Assembly (NCBI GenBank): GCA_000733355.1
Contig: JNVV01000044.1
Coordinates: forward strand, 220,824-284,823
Length of the DNA: 64,000 nt
Direction: 5' to 3'
DNA from: Falciphora oryzae
Lineage: Eukaryota > Ascomycota > Sordariomycetes > Magnaporthales > Magnaporthaceae
Position 1 is the stretch's first letter. Every line of letters begins with the position of its first letter. The position numbers were made by a program, and so were the translations under genes. Shown here in pieces: positions 11,078 to 20,539 of this stretch. The notes under the pieces are model-generated. The model was given only the letters and a program-made list of their open reading frames with translations. It was not told the DNA's origin and ran no database searches.

Positions 11078-12274
11078 ATGTCTGCCAAAACACCCCGTCA
11101 GCGCGTCCGCGCGCTCCTCCCTGACCTGCACCTGGGCTTCCATCCCCCAGGCCCCCTGAACTCCATCACCGACGTCCCCGGCGTGCTGGTGCACACCACG
11201 ACGCTGCACGGCCCCGCGGACCCTGCGCGCCCGGCCTCGGTGATCAACACGGGGCTGACCGCCATCCTCCCGCGGCGCAACTGGCTCGACTCGGCCTGCT
11301 ACGCCGCCACGCACACCTTCAACGGCGCGGGCGAGCTGACGGGCGCGCACTGGATCCGGGAGACGGGCCTGCTCGCCAGCCCCGTCGTGCTGACGGGAAC
11401 CTTCTCCGTCGGCGCCGCGCACGAGGGCGTCTTCCGGCACGCGATCCGCGAGCGCGCCAGCAAGGAGGACGGCATCGCCGACTTTTGCATCCTGCCCGTC
11501 GTCGGCGAGACCTACGACGGCTTTCTCAACGACGTCGCCGCCATGGCCGTCCGGCCCGAGATGGTGGTGGCCGCCATCGACGCGGCGACCGCCGGCGCCG
11601 TGCCCGAGGGCAACACGGGCGGCGGCACGGGAATGACCACCATGGGCTTCAAGGCCGGCACGGGCAGCGCGAGCCGCGTCGTGAGGGGCATCGTGCGCGG
11701 CGAGCGGCGCGACTTTGTCGTCGGCGCGCTCGTGCAGTCCAACTTTGGAAAGATGGACGACCTGCACTTTGGTAGCGTACCGGTCGGGCGGGTCCTCGCG
11801 CAAGAGGACGAGGAGGAGCGGCAGCGACAGCAGCAAAACGACGGTAAGGTTACCGACGGCTCCATCATCGCCGTGCTCGCCACCGACGCGCCGCTGCACC
11901 CGACGCAGCTGCACCGGCTCGCCAAGCGCGCGACCGTGGGCCTGGCGCGCGCCGGCGGGTTCGGCACCAACTTTTCCGGCGACATCTTCCTGGCCTTCTC
12001 GACCGCGGCCGAGGTCCCGCCCGACCCGCCCGCGGGCGAGGGCATGACGCCGAGGGAGGCCAAGTTCACGGCCAGGGTCGAGCAGAGCGTCGACGTGGTC
12101 CAGGAGACGACTATTAATGGGCTGTTCGAGGCCGCCGCCGAGGTCGTCCACGAGTCGATCCTGAACGCGCTCTGCGTTGCCGAGGACACCGTGGGGCCGA
12201 GGGGCAACAGGATGGACGCGATAGACCTGGACAAGGTGAAGAGGATAGTGGAACGGTACTCTTCGGGCAGATAG
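11078..12274 (+). CDS. P1-family N-terminal-nucleophile aminopeptidase (DmpA/BapA-like)
   Basis: Single-exon gene of 398 aa related to DmpA and beta-peptidyl aminopeptidases, which cleave N-terminal residues from small peptides after self-processing into alpha and beta chains. Conserved blocks are NSITDVPGVLVH near the N-terminus, PEGNTGGGTGMTTMGFKAGTGSASRVV in the middle, and DGSIIAVLATDAPLHPTQL. By analogy with DmpA (cleavage before a Ser that becomes the nucleophile), cleavage is expected between Gly261 and Ser262, giving chains of about 261 and 137 residues. AGGFGTNFSGDIFLAFSTA near the end is also typical. No signal peptide is visible, so it is probably cytosolic. The start chosen is the first ATG (11078). 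Its stop lies only 24 nt from the stop of the convergent ankyrin gene. Confidence 0.92.
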   Translation: MSAKTPRQRVRALLPDLHLGFHPPGPLNSITDVPGVLVHTTTLHGPADPARPASVINTGLTAILPRRNWLDSACYAATHTFNGAGELTGAHWIRETGLLASPVVLTGTFSVGAAHEGVFRHAIRERASKEDGIADFCILPVVGETYDGFLNDVAAMAVRPEMVVAAIDAATAGAVPEGNTGGGTGMTTMGFKAGTGSASRVVRGIVRGERRDFVVGALVQSNFGKMDDLHFGSVPVGRVLAQEDEEERQRQQQNDGKVTDGSIIAVLATDAPLHPTQLHRLAKRATVGLARAGGFGTNFSGDIFLAFSTAAEVPPDPPAGEGMTPREAKFTARVEQSVDVVQETTINGLFEAAAEVVHESILNALCVAEDTVGPRGNRMDAIDLDKVKRIVERYSSGR

Positions 12275-12298
12275 TGACTCTCTATTAGTTTATAACTA

Positions 12299-13948
12299 TC
12301 AAATCCGTTTCGGGTTGAACCAAACCAAGACCTCGCGGAAACCCTTTTGGACCAAGCGTGTCGCCGCCATAAGAATCTTTCCCGCCTGTTTCGGGATAAA
12401 GCGGATCAACCAGATCACAGCATAGCCCAGATACCAAAGAAACCTGCCGAGGCTGCCCAGGAGCGCAGCTAGGAAGTCGAACGTCATCCTCCCGAACCGC
12501 GCGGCGAAGTACCACAGCGCCTTGGGCAGGTCGATGAACACGGCCCGCCCCAGCGCCAGCAGGCCGTTGCGCACGTCGGCTAGCGTCACGGTCCTGAAGA
12601 AGTCCGCCACCGCCACCGCCGCCGTGTGCGGCACCGAGACCGCGCGCTCTACCATACTCAGCACCGCGTCCAGCAGGCCCCTGAGCCCCTCGCCCAGCCA
12701 GCGTGCCACGACGGCTGCCGCCCTCGGGATCCTGACAACCTGCCTGCGCAGCGCGGCGCCCGCCCGCCCCGCCAGCTCCGGGGCGCGCCGGGCCGTTTCG
12801 GCAGCAACCCGCGCAACACGCCCAGCCCGGCGCGGCAGCTCGCGCACCTGGCGGGCGCACCAGCGACCAATATTGCGGCGGCGCCTCCACAGGCCGCGCG
12901 GGGCCTCGAAAAGCAAAAGGCGCGGCNNNNNNNNNNNNNNNNNNNNNNNNNNNNNNNNNNNNNNNNNNNNNNNNNNNNNNNNNNNNNNNNNNNNNNNNNN
13001 NNNNNNNNNNNNNNNNNNNNNNNNNNNNNNNNNNNNNNNNNNNNNNNNNNNNNNNNNNNNNNNNNNNNNNNNNNNNNNNNNNNNNNNNNNNNNNNNNNNN
13101 NNNNNNNNNNNNNNNNNNNNNNNNNNNNNNNNNNNNNNNNNNNNNNNNNNNNNNNNNNNNNNNNNNNNNNNNNNNNNNNNNNNNNNNNNNNNNNNNNNNN
13201 NNNNNNNNNNNNNNNNNNNNNNNNNNNNNNNNNNNNNNNNNNNNNNNNNNNNNNNNNNNNNNNNNNNNNNNNNNNNNNNNNNNNNNNNNNNNNNNNNNNN
13301 NNNNNNNNNNNNNNNNNNNNNNNNNNNNNNNNNNNNNNNNNNNNNNNNNNNNNNNNNNNNNNNNNNNNNNNNNNNNNNNNNNNNNNNNNNNNNNNNNNNN
13401 NNNNNNNNNNNNNNNNNNNNNNNNNNNNNNNNNNNNNNNNNNNNNNNNNNNNNNNNNNNGTGGTGGTGGTGCTGGTCGGTGGGCGGCCTGCCGAGGCCGT
13501 CGACGTCGGCGCCGAGGTCCAGCAGCGCACGCACGGTCGCGGGGCGGCCGGCGCGCACGGCGGCGAGGAGCGGGGTCTCGCCGCGCGGGCTGGGGCAGTC
13601 GGGCGAGACGAGCCCGGCCGAGACGAAGGTGGCGAGGAGGCCGTCGCGGCCGCTGGCGACAGAGTCGAAAAAGGAGTCGATGATGGCCAGCTGCAGGCTG
13701 TAGGACTCCACGGCCGCGGCGTGCTCTGCGTCCGTCGTGTCCGGGTGCTGATAGCGACGCGGAGGTAGTCTCGGCGGCTGGGTCAGGGGCAACGGGAGCG
13801 GGAGCGAGCTTTCCTGCGCAGCATCGACGCGCGCGCGGAAGCTGTCGTCCTGTTCGCTGTATGCAGGGACCGGCGCCGTGAACCCTTCATTTTGCAGGAC
13901 TGGCTCTGCCGAGACGGCGTCCGTCATCGTGTCTCTCTGGCTCGACAT
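12299..13948 (-). CDS. Ankyrin-repeat protein with C-terminal membrane segment, interrupted by a sequence gap
   Basis: The reading frame runs from ATG 13948 to a stop at 12299 but contains 533 unknown bases (12927-13459). Before the gap, residues about 120-160 hold an ankyrin unit (GETPLLAAVRAGRPATVRALLDLGADV), ending in a His run (DQHHHH). After the gap comes an Arg/Ala-rich, probably helical stretch and a hydrophobic, aromatic C-terminus (FLAALLGSLGRFLWYLGY, then AVIWLIRFIP) that should associate with a membrane. The frame is the same on both sides of the gap, as expected if the gap size is right or right modulo three. More ankyrin units are probably hidden in the gap. The biochemical role is unknown; fungal ankyrin proteins of this sort are mostly uncharacterised. 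Confidence 0.75.
   Translation of the reverse strand: MSSQRDTMTDAVSAEPVLQNEGFTAPVPAYSEQDDSFRARVDAAQESSLPLPLPLTQPPRLPPRRYQHPDTTDAEHAAAVESYSLQLAIIDSFFDSVASGRDGLLATFVSAGLVSPDCPSPRGETPLLAAVRAGRPATVRALLDLGADVDGLGRPPTDQHHHHXXXXXXXXXXXXXXXXXXXXXXXXXXXXXXXXXXXXXXXXXXXXXXXXXXXXXXXXXXXXXXXXXXXXXXXXXXXXXXXXXXXXXXXXXXXXXXXXXXXXXXXXXXXXXXXXXXXXXXXXXXXXXXXXXXXXXXXXXXXXXXXXXXXXXXXXXXXXXXXXXXXXXXXXXXXXXXXXXXPRLLLFEAPRGLWRRRRNIGRWCARQVRELPRRAGRVARVAAETARRAPELAGRAGAALRRQVVRIPRAAAVVARWLGEGLRGLLDAVLSMVERAVSVPHTAAVAVADFFRTVTLADVRNGLLALGRAVFIDLPKALWYFAARFGRMTFDFLAALLGSLGRFLWYLGYAVIWLIRFIPKQAGKILMAATRLVQKGFREVLVWFNPKRI
12927..13459. other. Assembly gap (533 N)
   Basis: Unknown bases inside the ankyrin gene. The right flank starts with GTG trinucleotides encoding a His run on the minus strand. 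Unlike the second gap, the two flanks share no overlap. Confidence 0.99.
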
Positions 13949-14354
13949 CGTAGCTGAAGACCCGATTGATCAGACGACAGACTCCGGTGGGAGGGGCAGT
14001 TATTAACTACCAAACGGTTCGGTTCCATCACCAAAACGGCGACACTCGGCTGTGTTCAAATTTAGGATACAGTTGCACAGCCCACTGGCGCTGGGCGTTC
14101 TGTCAGGCTTCTTTCAGTTGTGACTGGGCTCTAGCCACTTTGGGCCAGCTGAATGCGGCCGAGTTCTCAGGGACGCCCAGGGGCATGGTCTCTGGGCATT
14201 CTTTGATCGCCGTGCTCAAAGGCTGCAATTGCCGAGCATGTGAATTAGGCAGCCACAAACCAGCAGAATCTGTCTCGCTGGGTTGCGGGTGTGTCCACTG
14301 GGTCTTGAGGGGCGGTAGGAAAAGGGGGTCGGGACGGAAGGAGAGCGAAGGCAA
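13949..14354. other. Intergenic region
   Basis: About 400 bases between the start of the ankyrin gene and the 3' end of the P450 gene, both on the minus strand. It holds the promoter of the former and the terminator of the latter; no gene seen. Confidence 0.6.
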
Positions 14355-16294
14355 TTAAAACTCCCTTCTCCTGATGACCACCCTGAAGGGCTGCTTGAGC
14401 GTCTTGATCCCCACCGAACTGGGTTCAGGGACCGGCGTCACCCAGCAGCCGTCGAGCTCGGTGTTCACGGGGCGAATGTCGTACTGGTGCAGGATAGCGG
14501 CCGCGAAGGCTATGGTCTCCCTGAGGGCGAATACCCGTCCGGGACAGGTGAACGAGCCGCCACCTATTTTGAGAGAGGGCTTGTCAGCCAGGAGATAGAT
14601 ACCCCGGGAAAAGAGGGGGTAGAAAGGTTAGGTCTTCACGAACCATATGGTCGAACCAAGCCCAGCTTGGCGACAGCCACTTTCTCCTTCCTTGCAGGCT
14701 CGTCCACGCCAGCGGTTATGGGAGCAACTGCCTCTTCGACGGTGATGTGGCGCCGGTGGTTCCACGTGAAGGGGTCCGGGAAGACGCGGGGGTCTGTATG
14801 ATGCATCTCCTCGACGACATGCGCGTACGCGCCTTTGGGCACCAGCCACCGTGCCACTGGCGCGCCGTCGCCCTCGCGCCGGTCCGTCAGCACGAGGTCC
14901 CGCCGCGCCCGCCGGAAGCCCCACGACGAGTTGTCGATCCGCAGGCTCTCGACACACGCCGCCTTGAGCAGCGGGCAGCGTGCGCAGAGGCCCTCGACGT
15001 CGATGTGCTGGATGATCCTCCGTCCACCGCCGTTGTCGCCCGCCGCCCCCTGGGTGCCGAGGTAGGGTGCCACCTCGGCACGCACCCCGGCAAGAAGAGT
15101 CGGATCGGCGGCGACGCGAGCCACCATCCAGAAGACGAGCATGTTGGAGTTGATGTTCATGGCCCAGGCGAGGGCGAGGTCGTTGGCGGCACGCGCCTCG
15201 ATGCTCACGCCCATCTCGCGGTACAGCGCCACGCGGGCCCGCACCAGGTCGGAGACGGTATCGAGGCGCCGCCATCTTGGCCCCGGATCGTGGCCGGCGG
15301 CACGGCGGTCCAGCGCTGTCTCGAGCTCGCGCATACAGCGCAGCATCTCGGCCTGGGCGGCGACCGCGCGTGTGGAGGCGGCGCGGGGCGCCAGGAACGA
15401 GGGCACCCAGCGCGGAATGTCCAAGGCTAGGAGGATCCAGGACTTGTTGAACTCCTGGAGCAAGTCCCAGAAGTGGGGGAAGTTTTCCATAAAGTCGTCG
15501 CCGAGCAGGCTGGGGTTGGCTGTGAAGTCGACGAAGGCGCGCACCAGATCCTCAAGGGGGGCTTCGGCCAACAACGCGGCCTGGCTATGGTCGTTGATGC
15601 CGCCATTGTAGCGCACTTTGGCTGCCGCCCTGTTCTGAGTTATGTCCGCGCTGACAGGTTTGACGCCAGCCACGCGCTCCCATGGCATCTGCCCTGCTTG
15701 CTCAGTCGCGCCAAAGGTGACAAAGCGGTCAATGTTGCGCGCCAGGCGCTCGGCGGTGACCGCGACCATGCGTGTGAGGCCCGGGCCCGAGAGCAGGTTG
15801 CGAGTGTAAAGGTCATTCAGTCGGGGCGACAATTCGGCGTAGGCGCCGAGCTCGCCGGACGGATAGCCAAAGGCCCCGTTCAGCAGGCGGGCGCGGAACC
15901 AGCCGGCGTCTGCGGCCGAGCTGGGCTTGGCCAGCAGCGAGCTGCCAACCGAGTGGCGAAAGATGAAGACGTGGGTGGTGCCCAGCAGGTTGAGCGATGC
16001 CACGCCGTGTGGGAGGTTGTCGCGGAGGCCCGTGAGAAAACTGCCGTGGCTGAATACGAGGTTGGGGATGTGGCCGAGGATGGGCAGCCAGTAGGGGATC
16101 AGAGGTGCCGGCTTTGCTGTGATAGTAGTAGCCCTGGGGGTCGAGTCGGGCTCGCAGAGTGCCTGCGAGCGAGCAACCCAGCCGGTCCAGAGACGGGTCA
16201 CGCTGGCGACGAGAAGCAGAAGGACGCAGAAAGCTGCGGCTGCCGTGGCTGCCCCGCCACCCTGGAACGTTGAGAGCCCGAGACACAAACCCAT
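14355..16294 (-). CDS. Cytochrome P450 monooxygenase (CYP7/CYP8-like fungal type)
   Basis: Heme-thiolate oxygenase, probably ER-anchored. Exon 1 is 16294-14644 and exon 2 is 14563-14355, joined by an 80-nt GT-AG intron, giving 619 aa. A hydrophobic anchor lies at about residues 17-38, followed by a proline-rich hinge and the substrate-channel entry PLIPYWLPILGHI. The K-helix ExxR is ESLR (449-452). The heme loop is RPYGGGSFTCPGR with Cys557 as thiolate ligand; this motif is created by the splice. The I-helix region reads ANDLALAWAMNINSNMLVFW, without the usual AGxDTT, which recalls CYP7/CYP8 (sterol hydroxylase/prostacyclin synthase) relatives that lack the acid-alcohol pair. At 619 aa it is longer than typical (about 500-550). 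The substrate is unknown and no cluster surrounds it. Confidence 0.92.
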
Positions 16295-17844
16295 GGCAGC
16301 AGGCAGGTATGTATCAGGAGATCTTCTGATACTGTCGATGCCCGGGCGTATCCAGCATCAATTCCATATACCTGGAATACTCACTGATTCTCGCTCTCGA
16401 TGTCCTTCCTGCCGTGCAATCGTGGGGTCGAGCAAGATGGCCTACTGCCGGGCAGATAAGGGGCACCTCCCAACCTAGAGAAGAAGCGGGTGCGGTTCGG
16501 CGGCACACAGACTGGGACCCATGTATGTCTGGAGGGAACAGGATAATCAAGGAAATTGAGAAGCTACTGAAGACAAAAGGAGGACGCGACGCGCCTTTTG
16601 CATCAAGGAGCAGCCACACAACAACGGGGAAGCATTGCAGAGGGATAAATAGAAGGGAGGCCGGCATGATACCGACGGTTCCCCGGCAGCCGCCATAGGC
16701 GCTGTGCGGCCGGTGAAAGGGTGATGGTCGAGAAAAGCTAGTAGCGCCCCATCTAAATAGATAGCCGCTCGAAGAGGAGGGGAGACGACGGCGCAGATTG
16801 GTGATCTAAAGATGCACAGGTAGACATGCTGCATATGGTGTGATTTGGTACGGCCTAGTAGCTGACGCACCTCCATGTTACTTCTTCATTTACACCGAGC
16901 ATGCCCGAGCTCCCACGCGCGGCCCTGTCACATCCTATCGGGACTGGTGACAGCAACAATAGCGAGGATGGCGGGTCACCACACGTCCGAGTCCCACGAG
17001 GTGGCCGAAAGCATACGCAAAATTACTCGGAGCCCGACATCAAATCTTACCTGTCGTGTGCTTTAACCACGGGCAGTGAAAAGGGAATGACTCCAAAGCA
17101 CGCTTCCCACCACAAATACCAGGGCCTTCCATGTCGGGCCGCCGCTCGGGTCGGAGGACGATATCGCCAAATGACGACATCCCGGGAATAAGGAGCTGCC
17201 ACGTCGGCGGGTGGCTTGAGCCTAAGCCAGATTTTGACGTTTCCACGAAGCAGCTTCCCGTAGTTCGCCGCCACTAAGCTGTCACGTCGCTCAGACAGCC
17301 GTCCTAGGGACCACTCCCCTTTCGGCGTTCTCGGCTCTAACGTGCAGCATTGAAGAAACAGGCGGAAAGGTACTGCTGTCCCGGGTGTCAATGTTGCCTA
17401 CCGTGCGCCACTCTCCATGCCTTCGGTACCTGTCAACTAAAACCGAGCCAATGCCTTTCCCAAGTATTCCCTGCAGTCACAGTCTAGAGTGTGTGATCGG
17501 TGACCGCGAAAACAATGTGGAAGAGAGAAGGGAGTATCCATATCGCGTACAAGGCATATGAGCGAGGATTAGATAGCCCAAGCAGAACATGAGTGCAGTG
17601 AAATGCTCCGGCAACGTGCCCAGGAAATTGGGTTCTCCTCTTGCACTTCAAGGGGCGGTTTGTCACGGGCTGGTCGCCGGTTCAGGCGCGGCAAACCCCG
17701 CCATGATTGATACATGTACGCCCCCACCGTCTCCCTCAATACTATAACGCCCCTCCATTCTGCGCCTCGCTGCACGACCGAGTTCCTCAGAACATCAGCA
17801 CAACAGGCAGTAGAACCGTCGCGGCACCCTTTGCGCAGAGCAAG
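16295..17844. other. Divergent promoter region
   Basis: 1.55 kb between the P450 gene (-) and the 454-aa gene (+). Several frames of 60-120 codons occur on both strands but overlap each other and carry no recognisable motif. It must contain both promoters. Confidence 0.55.
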
Positions 17845-19209
17845 ATGAGCGGAAGAAATAATCGCAGAGGGCAGCTGCCTCCCGTGTCGCCATCAGGAGC
17901 TACAGCGCAGAGCTGCCAGATGGCGCAGCTCACGAAACAGCAGCAGCCCAAGCCCAAAAAGCACAACACGCGCTGGCTCTACAAGGGCATCAACCGCCAG
18001 AAATGCCTGCGCACGATTGCTCCTGCCGGCCTCGCCCCCTGCGACCAGCCCGTCACGAGCGAGGACAAGGCCAGGGTCCTTGGCACCTTCTGCTGGACTC
18101 CCGAGAAGACGGTCAGGGTCCCCGGCCGCGAGCCTGTCTTCCAGCCCGTCCCCCTCCCGGCGGTGCTCCCTCCGGCGCCCAACCTGCGGGCTGCTGGCAG
18201 GATTGTTTCCAAGGCCAGCAAGGATCACGTCAAAAACAGAGCACACACCAGGAACAAGCCCAGCAACAACACCATGCCTCCCCACCTCCTCGCCCCTCTG
18301 GCCCAGGCCATCACCACCATGTGCCCCTCCCATCGCCTGCGCGGCACGGACCTCGTTGTCCAGCGCAACAGCCTGCGCAAGCTTTTCGCCCTCTGCGCCG
18401 GCCGCAGCCACGACAGCTTCCGGATCGGACTGCACCTCGTCAACGGCACGCTGGTTATGACCAAAGACGACAGATTCGCTTGGCACCCCGCCATCACCCG
18501 CGCTGCCGGCGTGGGCCTTAGCTTCGAAAAGAAATTTACAAAGTCAATCCCTGGTAGAGAGGGTGACCAGGCCCACCACCGCGTCATTTCGTACAGCCTG
18601 GGCGACCTGCGCTGCGTGGTGCAGTTCGAGGTCGATGCGTGCTATCACAACAAACAAGAAACTGCAGGCGAGGGAGAGGAGCTCGCAACGGAAGAGCTCG
18701 CGGTAGAAGAGCAGCTGCGGCTCCTGAGCCTCGAGTCTGCTGCTCTGCCGGCCGGCGGCACTTCTGCATCCACAACGTCAGGCGAGATGACGCCCAACTG
18801 CGTCGTCGCCCCCCAGTCAACCGTCGCCGAGATGAAGACGAGCAACTCGGACAGCAAGCTCGCCGAGGCCCTCCCGCAGCTGTGGTTCGGTCGCACACCC
18901 TGGCTCATCCAGGGCCGGCGAAAGGGCAATACCGTCACCGCCGTCAAGGTCACCAGGGCGGCCGAGCGCTTCGCCGAGTGGGAGCAGAGACACCAGGAGA
19001 CCCTGCGCCGAGTCGTCACCCTCGTCCGTGAGCTGCGCGAAAGCGTCAGGGCCGCTGGAGACGGCAGCAGACACTGCGTTCTCGTTTACGATAAGACCGC
19101 GCAAGAAGGGGGCGGTAAGCAGCAGCGCGTTGTGGCCGTGTACCGGTCGAACCAGGTGAAGGAACCACTGCCGAGGGACATGGTGGAAAGGCTCTGGGGG
19201 CCAGATTAG
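17845..19209 (+). CDS. Conserved fungal protein of unknown function
   Basis: Intronless, 454 aa, first ATG at 17845 (MSGRNNRRGQLPP). The basic N-terminus suggests nuclear or RNA-related location but this is inference. The recognisable core is DLVVQRNSLRKLFALCAGRSHDSFRI, then LHLVNGTLVM, GVGLSFEKKFT, and HHRVISYSLGDLRCVVQFEVDA. I recall this pattern from a large fungal-specific family that databases often name 'geranylgeranyl pyrophosphate synthetase' or decapping-nuclease-like. No prenyl-synthase DDxxD motif is present, so I would not use that name. A Glu/Leu-rich segment (about residues 273-300) separates the core from a C-terminal block, LPQLWFGRTPWLIQGRRKGNTV, that probably belongs to the same fold. 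The function remains open. Confidence 0.75.
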   Translation: MSGRNNRRGQLPPVSPSGATAQSCQMAQLTKQQQPKPKKHNTRWLYKGINRQKCLRTIAPAGLAPCDQPVTSEDKARVLGTFCWTPEKTVRVPGREPVFQPVPLPAVLPPAPNLRAAGRIVSKASKDHVKNRAHTRNKPSNNTMPPHLLAPLAQAITTMCPSHRLRGTDLVVQRNSLRKLFALCAGRSHDSFRIGLHLVNGTLVMTKDDRFAWHPAITRAAGVGLSFEKKFTKSIPGREGDQAHHRVISYSLGDLRCVVQFEVDACYHNKQETAGEGEELATEELAVEEQLRLLSLESAALPAGGTSASTTSGEMTPNCVVAPQSTVAEMKTSNSDSKLAEALPQLWFGRTPWLIQGRRKGNTVTAVKVTRAAERFAEWEQRHQETLRRVVTLVRELRESVRAAGDGSRHCVLVYDKTAQEGGGKQQRVVAVYRSNQVKEPLPRDMVERLWGPD

Positions 19210-20539
19210 GGGCCAGATGAACGAACGCCGTACCGCGGCCGTGTAACATGATACCCGGATGAAGTTGGCATGTTCCTCGAAACAGAGCTCGAGCCAAAGA
19301 TGATTGATGGGGTCTCGGAGAAAGCCTCGGCCCCATTATGATGGCATCAGGGAGCTCGTCCGAAGCCACAGCTTAGGCGGCGCGGTGCTGCAAGCCCCAC
19401 CCCCCGGGGCCCTTGCTCAACTATGTCCGGCTTCCCATTTGAAGCACAGGGCGGAGGCGGCCTGTCAACCGCGGTGACAGCATAGAGAAATCAGTTATTG
19501 TGGCCGGTACTATGTGATAATTGGGCACTCCACATTGCTATCCTCGGAGCTATCCTGGATTGCACAAGCATTTTCTGGCGTTCCTAACTGGTTCCGGACG
19601 ATATCGGGAGCTTCAGAGGAGTTGCGGTCATGGAATGGTTTCTCCGGTTGGCCGCTGAGTTGCCTGCTGGAGTACCTGGGTCAGGGGAACCTTCAGGGGC
19701 GACTTTGTCTTGATCAATTGGTTTAGCCGGCCTCATCCGACGCCCCTGAAACGCTAAGCTGTTAACCACTCTGCATAAATCTGCGATAATTAGCCACTAG
19801 CCATTGGGGAAATCTCGAAAGTGGGACTAACAGGATAACGTTTCCAACGTGTTCTGCAATTTGTGGGAAGTTCACGGCTACCACAGATTAAAGGAGATGT
19901 TAACGCATCTAGAGCTAACTTTAAGACACAAGAACGGACAAGGTGTAACGTCCCTCGCGTGTTCTGGAGGGTTCTGGGGCAGGCCTCTTCCGGAGAAAGC
20001 TGGTCGATAGCAATATTTAACGGTCGGGTCCCGCGGTCTCTGTCCGTTTTGTTTCATTCCTGCGACACAATTTTTTCCATCTTCTTTGGACTCGAGGATC
20101 CCCACTTGACACGCCTATCCTCTGCCAGCTCGACTATCTTCTCAGCTCGTCTTCTCAGATTGTCAATCATCTGACAACGAGTCGATCATCTGATAACGCG
20201 TGTATCATCTGATCTCGCATCTATCCTCTTTCAGCCCGTCTCCTCCTAGCTTGCATCCTCTCAGCTCGCCTCTCAGCTGTCACTCGTCTCTCAGGCTGGA
20301 ACCGGCTCACTAGTCGTTGAAAACTCGACTGGGTTCTATCTCAGCTTGCAGCATCCAACTACCATCTGAGAGATAGCCAAAGACACATAAACCAAGTCTT
20401 GAACGAGCAGTCACCAAAGAACAGCCACCAGAGCATCCGACAGAAAGCCACCACCAGAGAGAACCCAGAAGGCAGCCAGAAGGCAGCCAGCAAAATACCA
20501 GCCACAAACCAGCGGTCACAAAAGAACACAACAGCCGAG
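19210..20539. other. Intergenic region and long 5' leader
   Basis: 1.33 kb without a credible gene. The part from about 19480 to 20060 is AT-richer. From about 20110 to 20300 the sequence is pyrimidine-rich with recurring TCAGCTCG and CTCAGC words and a threefold 19-bp repeat; from about 20395 it becomes A/CAG-rich up to the ATG at 20540. This looks like a long 5' UTR/promoter of the acidic-tail gene. Confidence 0.5.
20166..20222 (+). repeat. 19-bp direct repeat, three copies
   Basis: Three head-to-tail imperfect copies begin ATCATCTGAC, ATCATCTGAT and ATCATCTGAT at 20166, 20185 and 20204. They lie about 320 nt upstream of the ATG of the acidic-tail protein and could be a regulator-binding array or a leader repeat. 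Confidence 0.8.

Noticed and set aside
10982..12151. 389-codon minus-strand frame opposite the P1 peptidase
   Set aside because: Arg/Gly/Asp-rich shadow of the plus-strand gene, which has clear catalytic motifs.
3288..16294. Secondary-metabolite gene cluster suggested by FAD oxidase, transporter and P450
   Set aside because: They are spread over 13 kb with unrelated genes between, the transporter is a sugar porter, and no PKS, NRPS, terpene synthase or pathway regulator is present.
19480..20060. RIP-mutated transposon remnant in an AT-richer patch
   Set aside because: The bias is mild, there are no repeated copies, terminal repeats or transposase-like frames in the window.
20166..20222. CRISPR-like array from three spaced repeats
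   Set aside because: The repeats are contiguous without unique spacers and the genome is eukaryotic.
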